A DNA stretch of 14,540 nucleotides from Baffinella frigidus (taxonomy: Eukaryota > Cryptophyceae > Cryptomonadales > Baffinellaceae): the NCBI GenBank assembly GCA_026770585.1, contig MU646420.1:549814-564353 (forward strand), written 5' to 3'. A program made the position numbers and the translations under genes. Shown here in pieces: positions 6,675 through 13,952 of the stretch. The stretch's first letter is position 1. Every line of letters starts with the position of its first letter. The notes beneath the pieces are model-generated. The model did no database searches. It was not told where the DNA came from and saw nothing but the letters and a program-made list of their open reading frames with translations.

Positions 6675-7270
6675 GGCACTGAAGCTGGTGCTGGACACGG
6701 GCACCTACGCGGGCGCCCTCGAAGTGAGGCTGGTCACCTTTTTGCTATCTTGGGGTGGGATGCATGCTATTTTAAAGCTATTTCACAGTCTAAAATAGCA
6801 TATTCGACCCTTAGGATAACGTAAAGCTATTTCACAGTCTAAAATAGCATATTCGACCCTTAAGATAACGTAAAATTGTTTTTGAATGCAACAATAAATT
6901 TCAGCTGGTCTCGCGTGGTGCAGGCGCTGAAGCTGGCGCTGGACGCGTGCATCACCTTTTTGCTATCTTAGGGGTGGTTTGAACGCTATTGTATAGCTAT
7001 TTGTCAAGGCTAACATAGCATACCGCTCGGAAGGCTACGGGGCACGTTCCTCCCCGGATATCCGGTGACCGACGTAAAAAAATGCTGACTTTTGGCTGTT
7101 TCTCGGGCAAGAATCCAATAGTTAACTTAAGCATTGTTCCTCGTAGTGTTCCGCGTCGTTCCACCGTGAAGATAACACAAAATGTAATTTAAATTAAACA
7201 TTAATCGCAGGGCGCTGAAGCTGGCGCTGGACGCGTGCACCTACGCGGGCGCACTCGACGCCACGGGCTC
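6675..7270 (+). pseudogene. Three upstream (5'-part) copies of exon 8
   Basis: 6675-6723 (16 codons, then GTGAGG), 6924-6950 (9 codons) and 7211-7270 (20 codons). Each follows CAG and begins with GCRCTGAAGCTG. The second breaks off at GCGTGC and is followed at once by the TCACCTTTTTGCTATCTT intron sequence already present at 6734. That places the duplication junction at 6950/6951. Confidence 0.8.
6764..6870. repeat. Two 49-bp tandem repeats with an 11-bp hairpin
   Basis: 6773-6821 and 6822-6870 are near-identical (one difference). ATGCTATTTTA at 6764-6774 pairs perfectly with TAAAATAGCAT at 6791-6801. A degenerate version recurs at about 6985-7021 in the second copy of this intron part. Confidence 0.85.
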
Positions 7271-7387
7271 CTACAATAACATTTCATTTGTACCAGGAAA
7301 CACTTTAAAAAACTTTTGTTCGTAACAGGATACACTTTTAAAACCCCTGAAATTCTGGTTTGTGACCTGGCGTGGTCTCGCGTGCAG

Positions 7388-7475
7388 GGCGCTGAAGCTG
7401 GCGCTGGACGCGTGCACCTACGCGGGCGCACTCGACGCCGCGGGCTCCGTCCCTGCCCGCGCCAACCCCAAACCG
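7388..7475 (+). CDS. Exon 8
   Basis: The acceptor is CTCGCGTGCAG ending at 7387 and the donor is GTGCGC at 7476. The first G completes the lysine codon of exon 7; 29 codons follow, starting ALKLALDACTYAGALDAAG and ending SVPARANPKP. Extreme GC bias (GCG, CTG, GAC, GGC). The helix then proline/arginine-rich tail suggests a helix followed by a linker. Three 5' copies and two 3' copies surround it. Function unknown. Confidence 0.85.
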
Positions 7476-7770
7476 GTGCGCGATGTTCACCCCCGAAGTG
7501 GCTCAAATATCGGCTTGAAATTGAGCCATTTCCCTCTTCCAGAGCTCGAATTTGAGGCTCTGGACCAAGGAAATGGGTCAAGTTCCATCCTCGATTTGAT
7601 CCACCGCGCTATTCCGTTCTCGACGCGGGTGCCTTCGACGCCACGGGCTCCGTCCCTGCCCGCGCCAACCCCAAATAGGTGCGCGCTACCCACACAGCGG
7701 GCTACGCTGGGATTTTCGGCGGATAATCCACCGATTTTCCGTTACCTTATTTTTAGGAACCCCTTTATGT

Positions 7771-7795
7771 CCCTACGGTAATGCCTACCGTAGGG
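7771..7795. repeat. 10-bp perfect hairpin in intron 8
   Basis: CCCTACGGTA pairs with TACCGTAGGG around a 5-nt loop. Not followed by a T-run, so not read as a terminator. Confidence 0.6.
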
Positions 7796-7847
7796 CCTAT
7801 GGATTATGAACTAGGGGGTTATTCAAAATCCCTTCGAAGTCCGCAGT

Positions 7848-7872
7848 GTGGGGTTTAGGGTTTAGGGTTTGG
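7848..7872 (+). repeat. Short TTTAGGG-type repeat joined to an exon fragment
   Basis: About three units (GGGTTTAGGGTTTAGGG) run straight into the exon 8 fragment at 7873. Confidence 0.7.
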
Positions 7873-8233
7873 GGCTCCGTTCCCGCGCGCGCCAACCCCG
7901 GTGAGACCGATGACTTTAGTGTAAAGTTGATGATGCGGGGGGGGGGAGCTTGCCTGTAAAAGTTTTTTTAAAGCATGCCAACCCTCGACCGGTGAGAGCT
8001 ACGCCTGTGTGAGTAACTTTTACTTTACAGAGAACTACCCATGTGTAAAGCGGGGAGAGAGGGCTTGACTCGTCAAATAAAGCGACTGGTGCGCGAGATA
8101 TGACTCTACTGTACAACAACTGCTCCACCTCTACTGTAAAGCAACTCGCCTGGCCTTGCGCGCGTAAAGCAACTGATCGCACCTGTAAAGCGACTGATCT
8201 GCCCTCGCGCGTGCAGGAACATCTTTCTCCCAC

Positions 8234-8305
8234 AAACCGCTAAACCCTAAACCCCAAACCCTCCACCCCAAACCCTCAACCCCAAACCCTCAACCCCAAA
8301 CCCTC
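8234..8305 (-). repeat. C-rich telomere-like repeat
   Basis: CCCTAAACC then four CCAAACCCTC(A/C)AC units, ending 6 bp before the CAG of the exon 9 fragment. Confidence 0.75.
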
Positions 8306-8313
8306 GTGCGCAG

Positions 8314-8352
8314 ATCGAGAAGGACGAGAGCAACAAGGAGGGCCTGTCCAGC
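8314..8352 (+). pseudogene. Upstream (5'-part) copy of exon 9
   Basis: It follows GTGCGCAG and reads ATCGAGAAGGACGAG... through CTGTCCAG in the exon 9 frame with a few replacements. It then runs into the CAACTGATCTG repeat, without a donor. Confidence 0.75.
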
Positions 8353-8544
8353 CCAACTGATCTGTAAAGCGGCTAATGAACGATACATGACCCTGCTGAG
8401 ACCAACTGATCTGCTCCGTAAAGCAACTGGTCTGCCCTGTAAAGCAACTGGTCTGCCCTGTAAAGCAACTGGTGTGCCGCGCGTGTAAAGCAACTGACTG
8501 CCTCTACTGGCAAGCGTCTGATCCGGCCTCACTCTCGTACGCAG

Positions 8545-8589
8545 ATTGAAAAGGACGAGAACAACGAGGAGGACCTGTCCAGCTGGCGC
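8545..8589 (+). CDS. Exon 9
   Basis: The acceptor is GTACGCAG ending at 8544 and the donor is GTCCCT at 8590; 15 codons IEKDENNEEDLSSWR, phase 0 at both ends, an acidic linker-like peptide. The two downstream copies keep the same GTCCCT position, which supports this end. The frame stays open beyond it (VPPTERDVAPPP...), so a longer exon cannot be excluded. However, the copies share no donor further on. Confidence 0.6.
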
Positions 8590-8648
8590 GTCCCTCCCAC
8601 CGAGCGAGACGTTGCCCCCCCCCCCTCCAGAGAACGATCATTCCAGAG

Positions 8649-8774
8649 CGGTTTTCGCATCTGTTATAGCCACGACAAAGAATAAAAAATGCCGAAAACT
8701 GACAATTTACTACCAGCAACGTCAATTTTCGGCATTGTTTAATAGTTGTGTAATGCGGAAAGATGTAAAACCCG
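8649..8774. mobile_element. Degenerate foldback element FB5
   Basis: The outer arms CGGTTTTCGCATCT (8649-8662) and AGATGTAAAACCCG (8761-8774) and the inner arms AATGCCGAAAACTGAC and GTCAATTTTCGGCATT are inverted copies with scattered mismatches; the middle is AT-rich. It lies 60 bp behind the exon 9 donor. No target-site duplication seen. Confidence 0.55.
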
Positions 8775-8802
8775 ATATCTGTCCCCTCCGACGGAGAACG
8801 GA

Positions 8803-9059
8803 GACGAGAACGAAGAGGAGGACCTGTCCAGCTGGCGCGTCCCTCCCACCGAGCGAGACGTTGCCCCCCCTCCCCAGCCACGCCAGAGGGCTCAAACGCA
8901 ACGGCCGGCTGCAAGACGGCCGCCTGTTTGTACCAGGAAAGGTAGAAATGTCGCCTTTTGAACCCATTTGGAGGCAATTTCCCAGGAATCCTCAAGTCAG
9001 ATACATCAGAATTGACGTCGGTTCTCGACGACGACGAGAGGGACTTGTCCAGGTGGTGC
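8803..9059 (+). pseudogene. Two downstream (3'-part) copies of exon 9
   Basis: 8803-8838 and 9031-9059 keep the last 10-12 codons (..GAGGACCTGTCCAGCTGG..) and the GTCCCT donor, followed by the same intron start (CCTCCCACCGAG). The intron start alone recurs at about 9169, 9249 and 9476, so the fading copies extend past the exon fragments. Confidence 0.75.
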
Positions 9060-9130
9060 GTCCCTCCCACCGAGAGAGACATTGCCCCACCCTCCCATCC
9101 CCTCCCAGAGAAAGATTTTGAGGTCCTCTC

Positions 9131-9166
9131 TGGTTTAGAGTTTAGGGTTTAGGGTGTAGGGTGTTA
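9131..9166 (+). repeat. Short G-rich TTTAGGG-type repeat
   Basis: GTTTAGAGTTTAGGGTTTAGGGTG lies between two copies of the exon 9 intron start. Confidence 0.65.
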
Positions 9167-9197
9167 GCCTCCCACCGAGAGAGGCGTTGCGCCCCCC

Positions 9198-9539
9198 TCC
9201 CAAATGAAACATTCGCTGTCCCCTCCCAGAGAACTATGTTCTTATCCCCTCTGACCGAGAGAGACGTTGCTCCCCCCTTCCAGAGAACGATATTCATCCC
9301 AGAGAAAGATGTTGCTATCCCATAGCTCTGCCTCACTCGGGTTGAAAGACTATTCTCACGTTGAAATGATGTGTCTGTGGTTTGAATCCGTCAACTTTGG
9401 AGCGGGAAAGAGCCTGGGCCCACCAAATCGGTGAGCCCACATAGACCAGTACAGAGCTAGATGATGCCATCTTTGATGGAGAGAGACGTTGGCTATCCCC
9501 AGATACGCTCGTGTGTACCAACCACCCCGAAACGGCGCG
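9198..9539. other. Intron 9, fading intron-start copies and unique sequence
   Basis: Holds repeated CC(T/C)CCCAGAGAA and GAGAGACGTTG motifs derived from the start of intron 9. The rest (about 9320-9460) is unique. No exon found. Confidence 0.5.
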
Positions 9540-9622
9540 TTGGACATCTGAAACCCCGAACCCTAAACCCCAAACCCCAAACCCCAAACCCCAAACCCCA
9601 AACCCCAAACCCCAAACCCTTA
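9540..9622 (-). repeat. C-rich CCCCAAA telomere-like array
   Basis: About nine CCCCAAA/CCCTAAA units, the cleanest CCCCAAA run in the window. It ends at the exon 10 acceptor, whose CCTTAACCAG looks derived from the repeat itself. Proline-rich (PKPQTPN) or VWGLGFG peptides predicted here are repeat artefacts. Confidence 0.85.
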
Positions 9623-9627
9623 ACCAG

Positions 9628-9675
9628 AGGGAGATCACGAATGCGATCCGGGCGATGGGCGAACAAGGCCTGATA
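9628..9675 (+). CDS. Exon 10
   Basis: The acceptor is TTAACCAG ending at 9627 and the donor is GTAAAG at 9676; 16 codons REITNAIRAMGEQGLI, phase 0 at both ends. The donor is supported by the downstream copy, which has GTAAGC at the same place. Reading on to a GC donor at 9700 is possible (24 codons, also phase 0) but needs a non-standard site, and the copy loses frame there. Helix-like peptide. Confidence 0.65.
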
Positions 9676-9875
9676 GTAAAGCGCGCCGACGGCCAGATTG
9701 CAAGCCCCCCTCCCTCCCGCCCGCCCGCCCACACAGTGGGCTTCGAAGGAAATTTCGCCCAAAAATTCTCAGGAAATGTCGGTTAATCAGGTGTCTTTGT
9801 ACTGTACGTAGCAATTGTTAATTACTTTTTTGAAAAATTGATTGATAATTGATCAGCAATTATTTTCAAAATAAA

Positions 9876-9917
9876 GTCACGAACGCGATCCGGGCGATGG
9901 GTGAGCAAGGCTTGATT
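9876..9917 (+). pseudogene. Downstream (3'-part) copy of exon 10
   Basis: It begins inside the exon (TCACGAACGCGATC), runs to the exon end with silent changes and carries a strong donor, GTAAGC. The first ~40 nt of the intron are copied as well (GCGCGCCGACGRCCAGATT). Confidence 0.75.
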
Positions 9918-10121
9918 GTAAGCGCGCCGACGACCAGATTGTATGCGCCCCTCCCACCTACCCCAGGTTGCACATAGGGTTGTTGTTTATAGGGGGGGTG
10001 GGGCTGAAAATCCCTGCTGCTGTGAAACCCGCTCTGATCAAGGAAATGTGCCGTTAACAGGGGGGGGGGGCGGACAACATATGTGAAAACCGCTCTAAAT
10101 CGCGGGTCCCCCGCTCTTCAG

Positions 10122-10520
10122 TTCCCAGTTGCGGCGACGGTGCGGGCGGTGATGGGACAGCTGGGGTTCGTGAACCGTAACCTGTATCCCCTAACCCTGA
10201 ACTCTGAACTCTGAACCCTCACCCTTCAACCCTCAACCAGTTCCAAGTCGCGGCGACGGTGCGGGTGGTGATGGGACAGCTGGCGATGTGACCTCCGTCA
10301 ACGGCACTTTCCTAGAGTCAGTTGCATCTCCAAGATTACAAAATCATCGTGGTGTGGAAGCCCACATGACCACACCCAAGCCGCCCCGGGGGTGTTCGTG
10401 GACCCGACTGAAAGCCTTCCCCGCTATGCAGTTTCAAGTCGCGGCGACGGTGCGGGTTGTGATGGGACAGCTGGGGTTCGTGAACCGAGAGGCGAAAAAA
10501 TTGTTGATGGGAAGGGTAGT
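10122..10520 (+). pseudogene. Three upstream (5'-part) copies of exon 11
   Basis: 10122-10177 (about 19 codons), 10241-10283 (14 codons) and 10432-10520 (21 good codons, then a decayed stretch). All follow an AG (TTCAG, CCAG, TGCAG) and start TTYCMAGTYGCGGCGACGG. They share GGA where the intact exon has GGG. The second stops matching at CAGCTGG. Confidence 0.8.
10178..10236 (-). repeat. C-rich telomere-like repeat
   Basis: CCCTGAACTCTGAAC-type units fill the gap between the first and second exon 11 fragments exactly. Confidence 0.65.
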
Positions 10521-10654
10521 GTTTGCATGCACTGTTTCGAGTTTCGTGGGACAAAGGGGGTTTTAAAATCGGCAATTCGGCAAATTGAGATCGGCTAAGT
10601 CCTACCGGGACAGCTCTGACCGGCACCGTTTCCTCGGTAAACGGTGCATCACCC

Positions 10655-10708
10655 GAAACCCTAAACCCTAAACCCTAAACCCTAAACCCTAAACTATAAA
10701 CCCTAACT
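10655..10708 (-). repeat. CCCTAAA array before exon 11
   Basis: About seven CCCTAAA units with few changes, ending 4 bp before the exon 11 boundary (CCCTAACTGCAG). Confidence 0.85.
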
Positions 10709-10712
10709 GCAG

Positions 10713-10828
10713 TTCCAAGTCGCGGCGACGGTGCGGGTGGTGATGGGGCAGCTGGGGTTCGTGAACCGAGAGGCGGGGAAGATTGTCGTGAATGGCAAGG
10801 GCGGCGTCGATCTGGACTCTATGGGAAG
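10713..10828 (+). CDS. Exon 11
   Basis: The acceptor is CTAACTGCAG ending at 10712 and the donor is GTGCGG at 10829; 38 codons plus AG, completed to an arginine codon by exon 12. It begins FQVAATVRVVMGQLGFVNRE and ends with NGKGGVDLDSMG. The glycine-rich NGKGG could suggest a loop but is not a complete P-loop (no GxxxxGK[ST]). Three 5' copies and four 3' copies surround it, the largest cluster in the window along with exon 12. Function unknown. Confidence 0.85.
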
Positions 10829-11267
10829 GTGCGGGGGTGGGGTTGAGGGTTGAAGGTTTTGGGGTTGAGGGTTTGTGGTCTGGGGTTCAGGGTTCAGGTT
10901 TGAGAGCGGGGAAGATTGTTGTGAATGGGAAGGGTGGCGTCGATCTCGACTCTATGGGAAGGTGCGGGGGTGGGGTTCAGGGTTCAGGGTTTGTGGTTGA
11001 GGGTTTGTGGTCTGGGGTTCGGGGTTCAGGTTTGAGAGTGGGGGAGATTGTTGTGAGTGGGAAGGGTGGAGTCGATCTCGATTATATGGGAAGGTGCGCG
11101 CTTGGGGTGTGGGGGTTGAAGGTTGAGGGGGTCAAGGGTGAGAGGTGAGGGCTGAGGTTTTAGGGTGCAGGGTCTCGTGGTGACGTGGGTTCAGGGTTCA
11201 GGGTTCAGGATTCAGGGTTCAGGGTTCAGGGTTCAGGGTTCAGAGTTCAGGTTCGCATGGCGACTTG
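10829..11267 (+). repeat. G-rich telomere-like repeats of intron 11
   Basis: GGGTTGAGG, GGGTTCAGG and GGGTTTGTGG units lie between the exon 11 fragments; at 11188-11250 they become a regular GGGTTCA array. The block at 10829-10902 is repeated at 10962-11033 as part of a ~131-bp tandem unit. Confidence 0.8.
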
Positions 11268-11283
11268 ACGTATCTAGGGTGGA

Positions 11284-11302
11284 CACCTCAGGACCTGAGG
11301 TG
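11284..11302. repeat. Perfect 9-bp hairpin CACCTCAGG/CCTGAGGTG
   Basis: Single-base loop. A second small inverted repeat (CTTCACGT/ACGTGAAG, about 11324-11350) splits the third exon 11 fragment close by. Confidence 0.6.
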
Positions 11303-11417
11303 GTGGAACAACTGGGGTTCGTGACTTCACGTCAGGGAATTCACGTGAAGGAGGCGGGGAAGATTGTTGTGAATGGCAAGGGCGGCGTTGGCCTCGACTC
11401 TGTGGGAAGGTGCGAAC

Positions 11418-11482
11418 CTGGGGTGTGGGGGTGAAGGGTGAGGGGTGAGGGGTGAGGGGTGAGGGGTTCAGGGTTCAGGGTT
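11418..11482 (+). repeat. GGGTGAG/GGGTTCA repeat
   Basis: Regular GGGTGAGG units then GGGTTCA units, between the third and fourth exon 11 fragments. Confidence 0.7.
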
Positions 11483-11545
11483 GAGAGCGGGGAAGATTGT
11501 TGTGGATGACAAGGGCGGCGTTGGTCTCGACTCTGGGAAGGTGTG

Positions 11546-11613
11546 GGATTGGGGTTTGGAGGTTTGGGGTTGAGGGTGCAGGGTCCAGGGTCCAGGGTGC
11601 AGGGTGCAGGGTG
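11546..11613 (+). repeat. GGGTTTGG/GGGTCCA/GGGTGCA repeat
   Basis: The last G-rich block of intron 11, starting right behind the fourth fragment's donor. Confidence 0.7.
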
Positions 11614-11659
11614 ACGTGGTGCATTTAGACGGCACGCTCTATTTGCCTCCAATTTTCGT

Positions 11660-11735
11660 CACCAATCTACTTAACAACCTAACCAATTAGCCTAACTAAT
11701 TAGCCCAGCCAATTAGCCCAAACACAATCACCCGT
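11660..11735 (+). repeat. CCAATTAGCC/AACTAATTAGCC repeats
   Basis: Degenerate 10-12 bp units. The same family fills 11945-12010 and 12180-12345, i.e. the spacers between the exon 12 copies, replacing the telomere-like repeats used elsewhere. Confidence 0.7.
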
Positions 11736-11793
11736 ACAAATACAAACCACCCTGGTCATCCTTGGAAATACTAACCATCCTGGCTATCAATAG

Positions 11794-12154
11794 GATCGTA
11801 ATGGAGCGGCTGGCGCTAATCAGGAATTCGGTTTTAATACGAACGGGTAATGATTTAATACCAGAGGTTAATGATTTGATACCAACAGCTTATGATTTGA
11901 TGAGCAGGATTGGTGATCCGGGAGTGCATGCTGACCGGGAGCATCCAGCCCTAACCACCCAAGCCAATCAGCCTAACAAATCATCGGCCCAACGAATCAG
12001 CCTAACTTATAGAGGAAGAAAGAGGGGGTAAAAAACTCAGCAAATACGGGGGGCGAAAATTCACCCTGATCGTGAGCAGGATTGTAATGGAGCGGATCGC
12101 GCTGGTGGTCCGCGAGTGCATGCTCACTGGGTGGGTGCGCCCGCGCGCCGTCAT
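11794..12154 (+). pseudogene. Upstream (5'-part) copies of exon 12
   Basis: 11794-11821 follows AATAG and matches the first 9 codons. 11908-11941 follows GAGCAG and joins GATTG to a later piece (CCGGGAGTGCATGCTGACCGGG), so it is internally deleted. 12080-12154 follows GTGAGCAG and keeps about 25 codons, then breaks after GTCAT. All precede the intact exon at 12368. Confidence 0.75.
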
Positions 12155-12179
12155 TCAGCTCTAATCAACCATACCAATG

Positions 12180-12345
12180 CGCTCTAATTTGGTTGCGCTC
12201 TGATTAACCAAACCAATCAGTTAGGCGAATTAGCCCAACTAATCAGCCCAACTAATTACCCTAACTAACTAACCTAACTAATTAACCCAAAACCAATTCG
12301 CCTCACAAATTGAATTGACCCCAAAACAATAAGCCCAACGAATTA
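12180..12345 (+). repeat. CCCAACTAATTA-type repeat
   Basis: Degenerate units of 10-12 bp between the last exon 12 fragment and the intact exon. Confidence 0.7.
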
Positions 12346-12367
12346 TAACCCCCCTGGTTATCAACAG

Positions 12368-12476
12368 GATTGTGATGGAGCGGATCGCGCTGGCGATACG
12401 CGAGTACATGCTGACCGGGCGGGTGCGTCCGCGCGCGGTCATGCGCGAGTGTCAGTGGCTCCGCACCGTCCTCAAG
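12368..12476 (+). CDS. Exon 12
   Basis: The acceptor is TTATCAACAG ending at 12367 and the donor is GTCAAA at 12477. The first G completes the AGG arginine of exon 11; 36 codons follow, beginning IVMERIALAIREYMLTGR and ending ECQWLRTVLK: an arginine-rich amphipathic helical segment. Upstream copies define the acceptor and four downstream copies define the donor. Function unknown. Confidence 0.85.
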
Positions 12477-12604
12477 GTCAAAACAAAACACCAAAAACTG
12501 AAAATCGTAGGATATTGGGTTATGTTGCTTTACAGAACCCAAGTGCCAGGCCCGCCTCGGTACATTGTACTCACGGTACTGTTAACCCGAAACCCTCACT
12601 GAGA

Positions 12605-13102
12605 GGGTGCGCCCGCGCGCCGTCATGCGCGAGTGCCAGTGGCTCCGCTCCGTCCTCAAGGTCAAACAACATCACCAAAAGAACTGAAATTCACAACAAA
12701 AATGGTTCGTGAACTTGGGTTTGATTCACAGACGCGAGTGCCAGTGGCTCCGCACGGTCCTCAAAGTGCTTACTGCTCACCCCAAACCCTGGACCATCAA
12801 CGCTAAGCCTGAACCTTAGACCCGGGTGTAGGATTTTGGGTTATGTTGTGTTACAGAACCCCAAGTGCCAGTGGCTCCACTACCGTCCTCAAGGTCAGCT
12901 ATTGAAATCCACCAAACAAATCTTCGTGAACTTTGAAATTCACCAAAAAATCTTGGTGAACTTGGGCTGAGTTTATAGGGTGCGACGGAACACGTCGACG
13001 CCGAAATTTGAGAGGCCACCGGGTTTAGAGATTGCAGGTTTGGGGGTGGGATACGGGAGCATAAGCTGTCGCGAGTGCCAGTTGTTCTGCACTTTCCTCA
13101 AG
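12605..13102 (+). pseudogene. Four downstream (3'-part) copies of exon 12
   Basis: 12605-12660, 12733-12765, 12864-12893 and 13070-13102. All keep GTGCCAGT and end CTCAAG or CTCAAA before GTCAAA, GTGCTT, GTCAGC or GTACCC. Their length shrinks from about 19 codons to about 10-11. The intron pieces behind them are also copies: 12782-12841 and 13119-13171 match each other, as do 12507-12545 and 12829-12870. Confidence 0.8.
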
Positions 13103-13150
13103 GTACCCCGAACCCTAACCCTGAACCCTCAACGCCAAGCCTGAACCTTG
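13103..13150 (-). repeat. C-rich telomere-like repeat
   Basis: CCCTAACCCTGAACCCTCAAC starts at the donor of the last exon 12 fragment. Similar short runs lie at 13246-13280 and 13335-13360. Confidence 0.65.
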
Positions 13151-13292
13151 AACCTGGGTCTAGGATGTTGGTTGCTGTTATTTTACAATCAGGTGCTTCA
13201 CAATAACGCCCTGCATCAGTTGCTTTACAAAACAAACACCATCGCCCCCTGAACCCTAAACCCTAACCCCTTAACCCCCCCCAAAAATGCAG

Positions 13293-13520
13293 TCGTGCTA
13301 CATGACACGCGCGCAGTCGATCATGAAAGTCGCTTTAAACCCCTCAACCCTAAACCCTGTGTCTCTCTCTGACCTAGGTGTCTCTCTGACCCAGGCGCAA
13401 CCCAAACCCCAGACCTCAAACCCCAAATAAATTGAAAAAAACTCTGAACTCTAATCACATGCAGTCATGCTACATGACCTACGCGCAGTCGATCCTGAAA
13501 ATCGCGCCGATCGAAGTCCC
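13293..13520 (+). pseudogene. Two upstream (5'-part) copies of exon 13
   Basis: 13293-13333 follows ATGCAG and keeps about 13 codons. 13465-13520 follows CATGCAG and keeps 18 codons plus, ending GAAGTCCC. Directly after it, CTGCATCAGTTGCTTTACA repeats the sequence found at 13211 before the first copy. So the junction 13520/13521 is a visible duplication breakpoint. Confidence 0.8.
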
Positions 13521-13567
13521 CTGCATCAGTTGCTTTACATGAGCTGCTGGTTGCAGGGCGCTAGGCT

Positions 13568-13726
13568 GATTTTATCTCAAAAAAACGAGTTCTAAAACTC
13601 GTTTTTTTAAGTCAATTCCTCTACAATTTTGTCAACTTATGCGGAGAGTAAAGAATAAGTTGACGAATTTGTAGGGGAATTGACTTAAGAAAACGAGTTT
13701 TAGAACTCGCTTTCTGAGATAAGATT
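13568..13726. mobile_element. Foldback element FB6 (67-68 bp arms)
   Basis: The left arm 13572-13639 and the right arm 13656-13722 match almost throughout (TTATCTC...CAACTTA inverted), with a 16-nt loop. Each arm contains its own palindrome (AAACGAGTTCTAAAACTCG), so it can form a cruciform of three hairpins. GATT flanks both ends (13568-13571, 13723-13726), a possible 4-bp target-site duplication; a TA duplication is the alternative. No coding capacity. Confidence 0.8.
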
Positions 13727-13805
13727 GGTTGGGCTGTTAACGACAATGCCATCGCACCCCAAGCCTCAAAAACAAAACAAAAACTAACCCCAAAACCCCA
13801 AACAG

Positions 13806-13886
13806 TCGTGCTACATGACGTACGCGCAATCGATTCTGAAAATCGCGCCGATTGACGTCCCGAACGCCCAGCCTGTCGACTCTGAG
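13806..13886 (+). CDS. Exon 13
   Basis: The acceptor is CCCAAACAG ending at 13805 and the donor is GTCATC at 13887; 27 codons, phase 0 at both ends, beginning SCYMTYAQSILKIAPIDV and ending NAQPVDSE. Two 5' copies upstream and one 3' copy downstream mark both ends. A 160-codon frame on the opposite strand covers it but has no codon bias or splice support. Function unknown. Confidence 0.8.
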
Positions 13887-13952
13887 GTCATCCTTCTCCT
13901 TTTTCTCTTTGTATGTGGGTAGAGCATCGACGGAAACTTTGAGCCACGAACG

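Larger units (their letters stand above)
7625..7900 (+). pseudogene. Two downstream (3'-part) copies of exon 8
   Basis: 7625-7678 keeps the last 18 codons but ends AAATAG|GTGCGC, with an in-frame stop replacing the final proline. 7873-7900 keeps GGCTCCGT...AACCCCG and a GTGAGA donor. The second is fused on its left directly to TTTAGGGTTTAGGGTTT. Confidence 0.8.
8080..8510 (+). repeat. About 20-bp repeat family (TGTAAAGCAACTGGTCTGCCC)
   Basis: Roughly nine degenerate units, the three at about 8409-8472 in direct tandem. They flank the first exon 9 fragment on both sides. Inverted single copies (GCATCAGTTGCTTTACA) occur at about 13213 and 13523. Not CRISPR: units abut or have unequal spacing and there are no distinct spacers. 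Confidence 0.75.
10903..11540 (+). pseudogene. Four downstream (3'-part) copies of exon 11
   Basis: 10903-10961, 11034-11093, about 11302-11409 and 11483-11540. Each ends GGGAAG|GTGYG and contains AAGATTGT(T)GTG...AAGGG. The first differs from exon 11 only at silent sites from AAGATT on (4 silent, 0 replacing by my count). The third also keeps CTGGGGTTCGTGA but is split by an insert with small hairpins. The fourth has lost a codon (ATG). Confidence 0.8.

Noticed and set aside
8130-8510. CRISPR array
   Set aside because: Units abut or have unequal gaps, there are no distinct spacers, and the context is eukaryotic intron. The same applies to the 15-bp array at 4488-4560.
8504-9121. About 190-codon open frames on both strands
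   Set aside because: They run through tandem copies of exon 9 and its intron start and through foldback FB5. The repeats keep the frames open, and no single product is supported.
9333-9786. Proline-rich (PKPQTPN) and VWGLGFG repeat peptides
   Set aside because: Direct translations of CCCCAAA/TTTGGGG telomere-like repeats; the same peptides occur at 1759-1869 and 2854-3052.
10713-10828. Nucleotide-binding P-loop from NGKGG in exon 11
   Set aside because: The GxxxxGK[ST] pattern is not met and no Walker B partner is seen in neighbouring exons.
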